DNA from: Candidatus Nezhaarchaeota archaeon
GTDB lineage: Archaea; Thermoproteota; Methanomethylicia; Nezhaarchaeales; WYZ-LMO8
Direction of reading: 5' to 3'
NCBI GenBank assembly: GCA_029887785.1
Contig: JARXPG010000002.1
Coordinates: 105,368-169,367 of the forward strand
Length of the DNA: 64,000 bases
Part shown: piece after piece, positions 1 to 9,127 of the stretch
Position numbering within the stretch: position 1 is the first letter of the stretch
Layout: each line of letters starts with the position of its first letter
Program-made: the position numbers and the translations under genes
The notes under the pieces: generated by a model
Told to the model about the DNA's origin: nothing
Database searches by the model: none
The model's input: only the letters and a program-made list of their open reading frames with translations

Positions 1-177
1 CATGCCCAACAACGTCTTGACCACGATCAAGCCCTAACCCCCTAATCTTAATATGTTGGGCTTTGAAATGACTTTATTGGGCTGTGAGCGAGCATGCCGC
101 GCCTGATGAATGATGATGCCTTCAATACGCGAGCCCTATGGATGTTAGATCCTCGTACCCATTAGACTACCATCCTT

Positions 178-199
178 AAAAATGTGCAGGCACATTTTT
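178..199. terminator. Inverted repeat, probable terminator of the radical SAM gene
   Basis: A 10-bp perfect inverted repeat (AAAAATGTGC / GCACATTTTT) is separated by only two bases. On the minus strand the hairpin ends in a run of T, about 67 nt past the stop of the gene at 266-1312. The arms are A/T-rich at the base, so it could terminate on either strand. Function is inferred from the structure only. Confidence 0.5.
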
Positions 200-265
200 A
201 AAGCAGGTAAATCGCTAGGTGCTCTTCGTAAGCCCTGCGAGGAGCTCGACGCCACATTGCCTCCT

Positions 266-1312
266 TCATATCAGTGAGAGCCACTTGCTTCCTCCCTTTT
301 GGAGGGTTCCAATTACGTTTATCTTCTCTCCACACTTAGGACACGTATTGTCAGCCTTAAGGTTCCACCTCAATATGTCGAAGGAGAAGCGCTCTATTAA
401 AATCTCTTTGCAATTCGGGCAATAAGTATGCTCAAGCTTGTGCCCCGGGACGTTTCCTATGTAAACGTACTTCAACCCAACATCTATGGCTATCTCAGCT
501 GCCTTCTCTAAAGTCGATATGGGGGTTGAAGGTACTTCGTAGAGCTGATAGTCTGGATGGAACCTCAATACGTGGAAGGGGGTGTCTTTGCCTAGAACCT
601 CAATTATCCTCGACGCTAATTCTCTAAATTTCTCTAAGTCATCTCCATACTTAGTGACTATTAAGTTAGTGATCTCAACGAAGATTCCCACTCTCTTCAT
701 TTCTTTGAGGGTCTCGAATATGGGCTCAGGGTCTGGGACGGCCATGACCTCTCTATAGAACTTAGGATCGCCAGAACCTTTGAAGTCGACAGTAGCTGCA
801 TTGAGGTACTGGCTTATTGCTCTAACGGCTTCTGGAGTCATGTAACCATTGGTGACGAATGTGTTGAAGAGCCCCCTCTCTCGTGCTAGCTTAGCGGTGT
901 CGTAAGCGTACTCGAAGAATATCGTGGGCTCCGTGTAGGTGTAGCTTACCCCATGGCAGCCATACTTCAAGGATAATGAAACGATTCTTTCAGGTGGTAA
1001 GTCCAGCCCCTCTATCTCTCTACTTTGGCTTATGGTCCAATTGTCGCAAAACTTACATCTGAAGTTGCATCCTACGGTCGCTATGCTCATAACTGCCGAT
1101 CCAGGATAATAGTGGAAGAGAGGCTTCTTCTCTATTGGATCAACGTTAGCAGCTATTGCCTTGCCATAAACTAGACTGTAGAGCACGCCGTCAACGTTCT
1201 TTCTAACACCACAAAAGCCTACAGATCCTTTCGGTATTCGACATCTCCTATGACATAAATTACATTCAACACCACCATTAGATAGCTGGGAGTACAACAT
1301 AGCCTCTTTCAA
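266..1312 (-). CDS. amrS: AmmeMemoRadiSam-system radical SAM enzyme (AmrS-like)
   Basis: Radical SAM protein of the AmrS family, related to pyruvate-formate-lyase activating enzymes. The CX3CX2C cluster motif is at Cys82, Cys86 and Cys89, followed by a core with a typical glycyl-radical-activase layout. An N-terminal cysteine set (Cys17, 20, 24, 34) and a C-terminal zinc-ribbon-like pair of CPxC motifs near residues 300 and 325 match the archaeal members. The true substrate of AmrS is not settled; the usual Memo and AMMECR1 partners are not in this window. The 348-residue reading starts at TTG; an ATG 12 nt downstream (1300) is an equally possible start. Cytosolic. Confidence 0.85.
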   Translation of the reverse strand: MKEAMLYSQLSNGGVECNLCHRRCRIPKGSVGFCGVRKNVDGVLYSLVYGKAIAANVDPIEKKPLFHYYPGSAVMSIATVGCNFRCKFCDNWTISQSREIEGLDLPPERIVSLSLKYGCHGVSYTYTEPTIFFEYAYDTAKLARERGLFNTFVTNGYMTPEAVRAISQYLNAATVDFKGSGDPKFYREVMAVPDPEPIFETLKEMKRVGIFVEITNLIVTKYGDDLEKFRELASRIIEVLGKDTPFHVLRFHPDYQLYEVPSTPISTLEKAAEIAIDVGLKYVYIGNVPGHKLEHTYCPNCKEILIERFSFDILRWNLKADNTCPKCGEKINVIGTLQKGGSKWLSLI

Positions 1313-1465
1313 TTACAGTCTCCCCCGACAACCCCTATCTAGAAGTCTCACTTCAAGCTTATCGCTTCCATGAATAGAGAATGTGATTATTTGAGCTGTA
1401 ATAAATACAAGTATCAGTAATGTAATATCGGAGTTATGGCTCACTAATTTACTTTGAGGCCGTCT

Positions 1466-3037
1466 TTACGATGGGTTCTTGTCTTTTGGAAAACCTCCGT
1501 ACTTCTCTCTTAGCTCTCTATAAAGTACCTTCCAACCACCCATCTTTGGTAGATTATCAAGGAAAATTATGTAACGTGGCACCTTATAGCCAGCCATCCT
1601 CTCTTTACAGAACTCTATTATCTCCTCGCTCGTCGCTTTAACACCTGGCTTTAAGACCACGGCTGCGGCTGGGACTTCTCCTCTCCTCTCATCGTACTTA
1701 GCGAAGACGGCTGCTTCAGCAACCTTAGGATGTTTGAGCAATACGTTCTCAACTTCAGCCGGGTATATCTTCCAACCAGACATTATTATCACGTCCTTCT
1801 TCCTCGCTGTTATATAGAGGATCCCCTCTTCATCTAAGTAGCCTAGATCGCCTGTTAGAAACCAGCCATCCTGCAGGAAGGCCTTCGCCGTCTCCTCTGG
1901 ATTCCTCCAGTATCCCTTAGCTACTCCAGGACCTCTCAAAGCTATCTCGCCTATCTCCCCTGGCTTCAGCTCTATTGAAGGGTTCTCTGGATCAACTATC
2001 TTAACCTCGCAGTAGCCTACCGGTGCCCCGATACTCTTAAAGCTCTTCGATAGGTGTTGAAATCGACACGGTACCGCCGTCGCCGTTCCCACAACTATGG
2101 TTTCAGAAAGTCCATAAGCGTTAACCACCTCGATATGGGGGTACCTCTCCACAAACTTTCTCCATAGCTCTTCTGGTGTTGGAGCTCCACCGGTTATTAT
2201 GCACCTAGCACTTTTGAGCTTGTTTTCAGATCCTTGAGGTGCATGAGCAAGTGAGTACAGTACTGGAGGCATTCCTGATAGGATGGTTACTCCATACTCC
2301 TCCGCTAAGCTCAAGTACTCCTCCAAATTAAAGCGCTCCATGATTACGAAGGTCGCTCCATATCTCAATGCTGTTATGCCCCAACTAACACCAACATGGA
2401 AGTGCGGATAGATCCCGAGGTACACGTCGTCCTCCGTCAACCTTAAAACCCATCTTTCAGCCTCAACAGCCGCCATCCAATTCCCATGAGTCAACATAGC
2501 GCCTTTAGGCCTCCCAGTGGTCCCAGACGTGTACTGTATTTGGCATAGATCGTCTAGCGAGCAATTTTCAGGGACGCATTTGGCAGTTGAAGCGCTCATA
2601 ACCTCTTTTAGACTTAAGGTGTTGTCAATGCCTCCCAACGATATGACCTCTACCCTGCTTAAATCAGCGTTGACCTTCGGTAGCACGTTAGAACAAACTT
2701 CGTCCAGCGCTATAATGGCTTTAGGCTCGGCATCGTTTATTATGGTCGCCAGCTCTTCAGACTTGAAGTCTGGGTTTACTGGAACAGCTATTGCCCCTAT
2801 CCTCCAAATAGCGAAGTAGCTCACTATAGTCTCAGTCCTATTACCAGTGCAAACTATTACCCTGTCCCCCTTTTGAAGTCCTAAGCTCTTCAATCCATTT
2901 GCAAGTCCATTAACCCTATTCAGGAGCTCTTTATACGTTATGACCTCTCTACCCCTTGGATAGACGATTGCTCGCTTAGCTCCATAGTATATGGCGTTGG
3001 AGTCCAAGAAGGAGGTGAAGTTAACCACGAACATCAC
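1466..3037 (-). CDS. AMP-forming acyl-CoA synthetase / ligase
   Basis: Activates a carboxylic acid to its CoA thioester with ATP, via an acyl-adenylate. The P-loop-like AMP-binding motif YTSGTTGRPKGA lies at residues 169-180, then YGLSET, the GDLGYLDEEG hinge region and a C-terminal lysine in a GGWKV context that corresponds to the adenylation lysine of the family. At 523 residues it is a normal family length. The chain length of the substrate cannot be told. The start overlaps the stop of the symporter gene upstream: GTG at 3037 gives a 4-nt overlap, ATG at 3034 a TGATG junction. This coupling suggests the symporter imports the acid that the ligase activates. Confidence 0.9.
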   Translation of the reverse strand: MMFVVNFTSFLDSNAIYYGAKRAIVYPRGREVITYKELLNRVNGLANGLKSLGLQKGDRVIVCTGNRTETIVSYFAIWRIGAIAVPVNPDFKSEELATIINDAEPKAIIALDEVCSNVLPKVNADLSRVEVISLGGIDNTLSLKEVMSASTAKCVPENCSLDDLCQIQYTSGTTGRPKGAMLTHGNWMAAVEAERWVLRLTEDDVYLGIYPHFHVGVSWGITALRYGATFVIMERFNLEEYLSLAEEYGVTILSGMPPVLYSLAHAPQGSENKLKSARCIITGGAPTPEELWRKFVERYPHIEVVNAYGLSETIVVGTATAVPCRFQHLSKSFKSIGAPVGYCEVKIVDPENPSIELKPGEIGEIALRGPGVAKGYWRNPEETAKAFLQDGWFLTGDLGYLDEEGILYITARKKDVIIMSGWKIYPAEVENVLLKHPKVAEAAVFAKYDERRGEVPAAAVVLKPGVKATSEEIIEFCKERMAGYKVPRYIIFLDNLPKMGGWKVLYRELREKYGGFPKDKNPS

Positions 3038-4545
3038 CCTAAAGGCTCTAAAGCCTTATTAGAAGGCTTCTTAGTGAGCAAGCTGACGAAGAAGAACAAT
3101 AGTAATGAGATTGCCAGCGCTGGAAAGACTGGGTGTACGTAAGTTGTCCTGTACAAGAACAGGTGCCAGTATAGGCCAATTACTAAACCCGAGATCATTG
3201 ACGATATCGCACCGAATTTCGTGGCCCTCTTCCAATACAGCCCTATGGTTACGGGACCTAGAAAGCAGACGAAGATTATGCCGAAAGCTGCTGCAACTAT
3301 CTCAACTATTATCCCTTCCTGAACCAAGGTTAGTAAAAGCGATATCAGGGCAAATGCTATTGGAGCTGTTCTCGCTAAAGTTACTAGCCTCTCTTCACTC
3401 ACCTTAGGCTTAAGTGATTGCACTACATCTCTCGTGAGGGTTGCAGATAAGACGATCAAAATCACTGCTAGAGTTGACATAGAAGCTGCCACTGGAGCCG
3501 CTAATATCAAGCCTCTTACACCAGATGGTACTAAAATGCTCACAGTCTTGGGGATGACCCAATCAGGATCCTTCATCAATCTTGCTACCTCAGCAGCTGT
3601 TAGCTGATGATCAAGAATCACGTGGCAGAACGCTCCTAATGAGAAGACGGTCATAGCATAAGCTGCTACCAATACTGGTCCCAAAAGTCTCCCCCTGTCT
3701 ATTACCTTCACGTTTTTAGCTGCATAGAACTGCATGAGCAAGCTTGGTAAAGCCACTTGAGCCATGCTTATCGAGAACGTCACCCCCATTATCAAGTACG
3801 GGACCATGCCAGCTTCCATTGCACGTGGCGGACCTGCGCCATCAAACTTAAGCCATAAGGATCCGGGCATCTTATTGATTATCGTCATCTCTTGGAGGCT
3901 TTTAATGCCTTCAAGCGGACCGCCAACAGCTGACATTATGTAGCCGAAGGCTAGGAAGGCTGCTAGGAGCATTAAGGAGCCCAATAGAAGGTTGTTGAGG
4001 ACTGCAGCTCTAAGCCCGCCGAGGCCAATGTATACTAGGACTGGAATTGTAAGGAGGATGAGACCTACTTCGAAGCTTGTGTTGAGGATGGTGGCAATTA
4101 TTATGGCACCCCCCTTATAGACACTCGTTAAATAGAATGTGAACAGGAGCATCATGACCATTGCAGCGGTAGCTTTGGCTGCTCTGCTTTCGTATCTACG
4201 CTCTATGAAGTCCGGTATGCTGATTATGTTGGTTTTCGAAGCGTATTTGAATAATTTCTCAGCAACGAGGACCCACATCAACACTACTCCTATTACATGC
4301 CAAGCTGTGAGCCAAGCTCCAAAGCCGAGGTTGTAGAGGTAAGTCGCACCCCCACCTCCGAGGAATGAAGCTGCACTGAAGTAAGTTGCCATTATCGAGA
4401 AGGCTAGGGCTATAGCTCCAAGCTCCTTACCGGCTAAAAAGTAGTTAATTAGTGAATTGCTATATCTAAGACCTCTAGTACCTATGACTATTACTGCTAC
4501 CATGATGACTATTATTATGGAGACGTCTAAAAGATCAAACGTCAT
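3034..4545 (-). CDS. Sodium:solute symporter (SSS family)
   Basis: Integral membrane protein of 503 residues with about 13 hydrophobic spans, matching the SSS family (PanF/PutP/acetate permease type), which couples solute uptake to sodium. The N-terminal stretch with NYFLAGKELG and the glycine-rich FLGGGGATYLYNLGFGAW segment are characteristic. It is cotranscribed with the acyl-CoA ligase downstream (4-nt overlap) and with a 36-residue single-span peptide gene upstream (ATGA overlap). A carboxylic acid substrate is inferred from the ligase neighbour, not from the protein itself. Confidence 0.88.
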   Translation of the reverse strand: MTFDLLDVSIIIVIMVAVIVIGTRGLRYSNSLINYFLAGKELGAIALAFSIMATYFSAASFLGGGGATYLYNLGFGAWLTAWHVIGVVLMWVLVAEKLFKYASKTNIISIPDFIERRYESRAAKATAAMVMMLLFTFYLTSVYKGGAIIIATILNTSFEVGLILLTIPVLVYIGLGGLRAAVLNNLLLGSLMLLAAFLAFGYIMSAVGGPLEGIKSLQEMTIINKMPGSLWLKFDGAGPPRAMEAGMVPYLIMGVTFSISMAQVALPSLLMQFYAAKNVKVIDRGRLLGPVLVAAYAMTVFSLGAFCHVILDHQLTAAEVARLMKDPDWVIPKTVSILVPSGVRGLILAAPVAASMSTLAVILIVLSATLTRDVVQSLKPKVSEERLVTLARTAPIAFALISLLLTLVQEGIIVEIVAAAFGIIFVCFLGPVTIGLYWKRATKFGAISSMISGLVIGLYWHLFLYRTTYVHPVFPALAISLLLFFFVSLLTKKPSNKALEPLG

Positions 4546-4652
4546 GTTCGCTCACCTCTCTTAGCCTTACGGAGTCCGTAGATTAACCCCACGAGTAGCA
4601 CAATTACCGCAGTTGCATAGCCGCTTAAGATCATCATGTCTAGGTTTATCAT
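4542..4652 (-). CDS. Small single-span membrane peptide ahead of symporter
   Basis: A 36-residue reading frame starting at ATG 4652 (MINLDMMILSGYATAVIVLL...) with one hydrophobic span of about 20 residues and a basic tail ending in RKAKRGERT. Its TGA overlaps the ATG of the symporter in an ATGA junction, and a purine-rich site (GGAAGGG) lies about 9 nt before its start. Small accessory peptides are known for some secondary transporters (for example the short subunits of some NSS and SSS carriers), so an accessory or stability role is inferred. The same arrangement recurs at the second symporter (11352-11471), which supports it being real. Confidence 0.7.
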   Translation of the reverse strand: MINLDMMILSGYATAVIVLLVGLIYGLRKAKRGERT

Positions 4653-4688
4653 TTGTCATTCCCTTCCTACAAGTGGGCATTTTTGAAA

Positions 4689-4696
4689 TTTTTAAA
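4689..4696 (-). promoter_or_regulatory. Candidate TATA box for the symporter-ligase operon
   Basis: TTTAAAAA on the minus strand, about 40 nt before the start of the small membrane peptide gene. The usual archaeal spacing of about 25 nt puts transcription start just upstream of the purine-rich ribosome site. Found by eye only. Confidence 0.4.
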
Positions 4697-4731
4697 GCCT
4701 TTCTGTACACTTCTATACAATGAAGAAAATC

Positions 4732-4739
4732 ATATATTT
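4732..4739 (+). promoter_or_regulatory. Candidate TATA box for the CBS-domain gene
   Basis: ATATATTT preceded by a purine/A-rich stretch (GAAGAAAATC) that could be a TFB-recognition element, about 30 nt before ATG 4766. The short distance predicts a leaderless or nearly leaderless mRNA. Found by eye only. Confidence 0.4.
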
Positions 4740-4765
4740 TTGTTAAAGTAGAGAAATGATGTGCG

Positions 4766-5623
4766 ATGAGGTTATACGACTTACCTTGCAAAGGTGATCA
4801 GTCTAAAATTAAAGCTGAAGAACCCCTTATGACTGCAATTAGCGCTCTAGCTCAAGGTTCCCACGTCCTCCTCATAGTTGATGAGCGTGATAGGCTTCGA
4901 GGTTTAATTACTGCTCCCAGAATCCTGAGTTTACTCTCGGCACTTACACTAAACTCCAAGCTCCTCAATTACCCTGTAAGCTTGTTCGTAGATGAAAGGG
5001 CGGTAACGATGCACTATGAGTATCCAATAGAAGCAGCTCTCCAATTAATGGCCGAGGAGGGAAGAAGCCACTTAGTTATCGTGGACGGGTTAAAGGCGAT
5101 GGACCTACTAACTCATCGGTGTCTCTTAAGATTAATTCTGGGTCCAAAATCGTCAGATTTAAGATTAGACTTAAGGAAGCTGGCTTCAAAGGACATTCCA
5201 ACGCTCTTAACTTACAGTAGCTTGGCGGAAGCCCTTAAGATCATGAAGGAGGTGGGCTATTACGAAGCTCCCATTTTAGAGGAAGATGTTATAGGGATAG
5301 TAAGGCTACGTGACGTTATAAGTGAAGTGATTGGTGGCGGGAAGCTAAGACTCATTAAAGCGTTTAGCAAGAGCAAGCTTATCAGTCATGGAGTCCGAAG
5401 CTTTAGCGAGGCAATAGAACTAGCTCTCAAAGAGGACATAAATTTGTTGCCTGTGCTGAAGGACGATGGAAGCTATGGCTTCGTTAAGCTTGAGGACCTA
5501 TTCGTGCAACTCATAAGGGAGTATGGAGCGTTCAAGATCTCTGAAATAATTAAGCTAAATCTACGATCTCATCAACAAGAGGGTTCGTGGAAGGTGATGG
5601 TACCTCGTGTCACTTCAAGGTAA
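4766..5623 (+). CDS. CBS-domain protein (probably four CBS repeats)
   Basis: A 285-residue cytosolic protein made of tandem CBS units, recognisable by the repeated pattern of a hydrophobic strand, a short turn and a conserved aspartate (VLLIVDERDRLRGLI near residue 35, HLVIVDG near 113, APILEEDVIGIVRLRDVI near 170, LLPVLKDDGSYGFVKLEDL near 235). CBS pairs bind adenine nucleotides and act as energy or ligand sensors. No fused catalytic or DNA-binding domain is present. It overlaps the archaemetzincin gene by 17 nt, so the two, and perhaps the XPF nuclease after them, are cotranscribed. Its target is unknown. Confidence 0.85.
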   Translation: MRLYDLPCKGDQSKIKAEEPLMTAISALAQGSHVLLIVDERDRLRGLITAPRILSLLSALTLNSKLLNYPVSLFVDERAVTMHYEYPIEAALQLMAEEGRSHLVIVDGLKAMDLLTHRCLLRLILGPKSSDLRLDLRKLASKDIPTLLTYSSLAEALKIMKEVGYYEAPILEEDVIGIVRLRDVISEVIGGGKLRLIKAFSKSKLISHGVRSFSEAIELALKEDINLLPVLKDDGSYGFVKLEDLFVQLIREYGAFKISEIIKLNLRSHQQEGSWKVMVPRVTSR

Positions 5624-6188
5624 AATAAGGATCTTACTTCAACCACTTGGCTCGCTTGAGGACGACTTAACATACCAGGTTTCTTTAAGGCTTAATGAAA
5701 TGTTTAGATACTTCGAATTCGTCACCTCTCATAAGCATTTTGAGCTACCTACTCACGCTTTAAATAAGAGTAGGGGGCAGTACAACTCCTCAATAGTTTT
5801 AGATGAATTACTAAGACTGTATAATAGAGGGTTCTTTGGCAACTATCAGAGGGTTGTGGGCTTGGCCGATGTCGATGCCTATGTATTGGGTCTCAACTTC
5901 GTTTTCGGTGAGGCATTGCTGGGAGGACCCGTAGCAGCTGTGTACCTAGCTAGGCTTAGATCCGAGTTCTATGGAGGGTTGCACGATCGAGAACTCCTTG
6001 TGGAAAGAACGTGTAAGGAGGTTGTCCACGAGCTTGGACACACTTTTGGCTTGAGACATTGCCCTAACCCGAGGTGCGTCATGCACTTCAGCAACACAAT
6101 TCTAGACGTAGACTTCAAAGAGGTGCTGTTCTGCTTGAGGTGCCAATCAACCTTGATGCAATCCCTCGCCTCCATTACTATTTTGTGA
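5607..6188 (+). CDS. amzA: Archaemetzincin, zinc metalloprotease
   Basis: Zinc peptidase of the archaemetzincin family (M54). The extended motif HELGHTFGLRHC occupies residues 141-152: three histidines bind the catalytic zinc and Glu142 is the catalytic base. The family-specific second zinc site is present as Cys152, Cys157, Cys176 and Cys179. Met159 in CVMHF is the expected met-turn. Length (193) is typical for archaeal members, and no signal peptide is seen, so it is cytosolic. The start is GTG 5607, inside the end of the CBS gene, with GGAAGGTGATGG upstream as ribosome site. The physiological substrate of archaeal members is unknown. Confidence 0.92.
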   Translation: MSLQGKIRILLQPLGSLEDDLTYQVSLRLNEMFRYFEFVTSHKHFELPTHALNKSRGQYNSSIVLDELLRLYNRGFFGNYQRVVGLADVDAYVLGLNFVFGEALLGGPVAAVYLARLRSEFYGGLHDRELLVERTCKEVVHELGHTFGLRHCPNPRCVMHFSNTILDVDFKEVLFCLRCQSTLMQSLASITIL

Positions 6189-6206
6189 GGTCCTATGTCT
6201 TGAGGC

Positions 6207-6899
6207 GTGGTGCGTAAGATGATTTCCCCACACGCACCATCAAAAGCCTACTTGGAGGTTTTAGTGGATTCACGAGAAGCCACAATAGCTAAACACATAG
6301 TTGATGAGATAAAGAGGCTAGGGGCTCAGGTTCGCATCGAGTTCCTCGAAGCTGGCGATTACGTGGTTTCGAAGGATGTTGCTATTGAACGTAAGACTGT
6401 GAGCGACTTTATCTCAACTCTGACAAAGAGAAATCTGTTTGAACAGCTAGACAAAATTAAAAGCTACTTCAGCAAGCCAATTCTAATACTTGAAGGAGAT
6501 ATAAGCTCGATAAGAATGATAAGCTCGATAAGAATGAGCTCTGTATTGGGGGCTCTCGCATCAATATCAAGAAGAGGCATTTCGATCTTGCCATCGCCAT
6601 CCCCTTCGGTCACCGCCTATTTAATATTCTTGCTGGCTAAACAGGAGAGGAAAATGCGCGAGCAAGTGAGGATTAGAGTTAAGTTACCTAAAAAGGGCGA
6701 TGTAAGTGAAGAACAGATATTCTTCTTATGCGGTCTCCCAATGATAGGGAAAGAAAGGGCTGAAGCAATATTGAGGGTTTATAGAACCCCCCTTGAAGCG
6801 CTAAAAAGGGTTGATGGGTGGTCGAAGACTGTTGAAGGCATCGGAGAGACCATAGTCAAGAGGGTGAAGGAAGTCTTAGAAACGCCCTTCAAACGATGA
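6207..6899 (+). CDS. xpf: XPF/ERCC4-type structure-specific endonuclease (short archaeal form)
   Basis: Short, helicase-less XPF nuclease of the crenarchaeal type, which cuts branched DNA as a dimer. The nuclease core shows VDSRE at residues 20-24, GDYVV near 50, and the signature ERKTVSDF at 61-68. Two helix-hairpin-helix motifs follow (about residues 175-228: LPMIGKERAEAIL and VEGIGETIVKRV). Start is GTG 6207 (GTG GTG); ATG 6219 is an alternative. In crenarchaea the protein works with PCNA. An exact 18-bp tandem duplication adds a second ISSIRM hexapeptide at residues 105-110, between the nuclease strands; it is in frame and the gene remains open. Confidence 0.9.
   Translation: MVRKMISPHAPSKAYLEVLVDSREATIAKHIVDEIKRLGAQVRIEFLEAGDYVVSKDVAIERKTVSDFISTLTKRNLFEQLDKIKSYFSKPILILEGDISSIRMISSIRMSSVLGALASISRRGISILPSPSPSVTAYLIFLLAKQERKMREQVRIRVKLPKKGDVSEEQIFFLCGLPMIGKERAEAILRVYRTPLEALKRVDGWSKTVEGIGETIVKRVKEVLETPFKR
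6501..6536 (+). repeat. 18-bp perfect tandem duplication inside the XPF gene
   Basis: The unit ATAAGCTCGATAAGAATG occurs twice back to back (6501-6518 and 6519-6536). It duplicates six codons in frame. The absence of any difference between copies points to a recent slippage event. Confidence 0.95.
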
Positions 6900-7033
6900 C
6901 TCGGTTGTCAAGCCGAGGTCGTTGTCCCACCTAAGCATAATCTTGATGTTTAATCATCTAGTCAATGCTGACTGTGCTTTAAAGTCGGTATAAATAGGAC
7001 GTTGATTACATAGATGTTGTAGGCAATGCCTTC

Positions 7034-8811
7034 TTAATCGCTGTCCTTCATGTACCTCAATAGATCGCAACCTTCAAGCCAAATGGCTCCTAGAGTTGCT
7101 AAATCTGGTGGTGTGAGGTGAGCTTCTTGCGACACCTTTACGTCTAGCAGTGCAGGCTTCTTAGTGCTCTCGGCCTTCTCTAACGAAGGAGCTATATCAT
7201 TTGGATCCTCAACCCTTATGCCAAGCCAGCCCATGGCTTCAGCTACCTTGTCGTACCTAACGTCGCTAAAGTCCACTCCTATGTATCTGCTACCGAAGAT
7301 TTGTTTTTGAGCTCCCTTAATCATCCCCCACGATCCATCGTTCATTACTATAACTGTGATCTTAACATTCTCTCTACTTGCAGTTTCAAGCTCCTGCATT
7401 GTGCAACCAAAGGCTCCATCACCAGTAATCAAATAGACTTGCTTGTCGGGGTTTGCAAGCTTAGCCCCTATAGCATAGGGAAGGCCAGTTCCAAGATGAC
7501 CTGAATCCGCAGCCCATAGGAAAGTGTTTGGCTCGTAGACTCTATGTAGATAGTAAGCCCAGACGGCTGTGTTTCCTCCATCAATGCAAGCTATGGCGTC
7601 TCTTGGATAGAAGTCTCTGACCTCTTTGATGACCCTCAGTGGATGTATTGGTTTCTCATTCGAATTAGCTAATTTCAGGAATTCCGAGAGCCACTCGTCT
7701 TGGAGCTTCTTGTACTCCTTCAACTTCTCTGGTGGATCCCTTTTCTCACCCAACTTCTTAATTTCCTCGATTAAGACCTTCAATGTCTCCTTCGCATCCC
7801 CAATATTGCAAGGTCGACTGGCCTATTGAGAGCTATCATCTCAGCCTCAATATCTATCTATATGGTCTTTTGGTTCTCTGGAGAAGCCCAAGCTGGAGGT
7901 CTTCCCCAAAAATCTAAGTCTCCCATCCTACTTCCAACTACTAGCACTACGTCCGCATCGTTTTGAGCTGCAAAAGCTGCAGAGCTGCCAGGTATTAGAG
8001 CTAATGGGTGGTCTTCGGGTATAGCCCCCCTCCCAGCATGAGTTGTTGTCACTATAGCCCCCAAATACTCTGCTAGCTCTCTTAACTCATTCCAAGCTCT
8101 AGCTCTTATCACACCATAACCTGCGTGAATTAGCGGCATGTTGGCGTTGTAGAGCATTCTTGCAGCCTCTCTTATCAGATCCAGATTCCCCAAGGGCTTC
8201 TTTATGGCTCTATATCTCTCAGGAGGGTAAACATCGAAGTAGCCCTCCTCAACTTCATTGTACAGAACATCTACAGGGATGTCCAAGTGCACTGGTCCTT
8301 GCCTCCCAGATAGAGCTATCCTTATGGCTCTCTGAACAAGCTCTGGTATCCTCCTTCCAGAGTAAACGATCGCGCTCCACTTCGTGATCGGCTTGAGTAA
8401 GTGGTATTGATCCAGAGCTTGCATCGAGCCTCTATCTGGATAGCACATCCAACTCTGATTTTGTGCCGTTATAACCAATAGCGGTATGCCGTCAGCGAAA
8501 GCTGGATAGACGCCTGGGACGAGATCTGCAGCTCCTGGCCCCACAGTACCCATACAGACACCTATTTCTCCCGTCACCCTCGCGTAAGCATCAGCCATGC
8601 TTGCAGCGGCTTGCTCATGCCTACAGTTTATGAACCTCATCCCTTGCTTTTCTCCAATCTTCTTTATGGCGTCTAGTATAGGGAGGAGCTGAGCTCCAGG
8701 AACTCCAAAGACGTACCTAACATTCTCCTTCAATAGGCATCTTACTAATAACTCGCCTCCAGAAGTACCCACATTCTCACCTACATCACTATTGAATATT
8801 GAAGGCTTCAT
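7034..8811 (-). pseudogene. Thiamine-diphosphate enzyme of the acetolactate synthase type, broken
   Basis: Two collinear pieces of one ThDP-dependent decarboxylase/ligase-like enzyme (about 590 codons). The first (8811-7858) carries the PYR domain with the catalytic glutamate in NCRHEQAAASMADAYAR; the second (7783-7034) carries the ThDP/Mg motif GDGAFGCTMQ...NDGSWGM. Two lesions separate them: an in-frame TAG at 7858-7860 where homologues have glutamine (one C to T change), and a one-base deletion in the C run at 7798-7801, after which the homologous reading (GDAKETLKVLIEEI) resumes. The rest of the gene looks well preserved. Either a recent pseudogene or partly a sequencing artefact. The exact reaction (acetolactate synthase, oxalyl-CoA or other 2-oxoacid lyase) cannot be told. 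Confidence 0.8.
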
Positions 8812-9127
8812 TAGATAAACTTTATTAATTAAATAAGCTGAACTGCTTCGCGAACGCTAACGGCTCAGCTTCGCAAAACTACTCTTTCGCTTCAGATTAC
8901 CAGTATGCTCATTAACTTGGTTTCTAGAAAGTGAATGATAATGATTTAGCTTGGACTCAAGCTTAAGGAGTAGAGATTATGATGTTGGGAGCTTAAACTA
9001 GACCATGTGATTGGGAAAGTCTTAAAAGATCACGTCGAATTGACCATGCAAGTAAGCATAATAAGCACTGGATCTCATCACGATCTAGCAATGACTCTTA
9101 AGCTTGTGGTATGAGGGCCCTTAAGGA
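8812..9127. other. Intergenic stretch, no gene seen
   Basis: About 316 bp between the ThDP-enzyme gene start and the DUF2148 gene end. The A/T-rich part next to 8820 (TTTATTAATTAAAT) could hold the promoter of the ThDP-enzyme gene. No convincing reading frame, RNA or repeat was found. Confidence 0.5.

Noticed and set aside
98..170. TGATGA boxes suggesting a C/D box guide RNA near 100
   Set aside because: No D box (CTGA) follows at the required spacing.
4567..4791. A 74-codon minus-strand frame overlapping the small membrane peptide gene
   Set aside because: It lies in another frame over the promoter and the coupled 36-codon gene, has no membrane span or family likeness, and its start would lie upstream of the TATA box.
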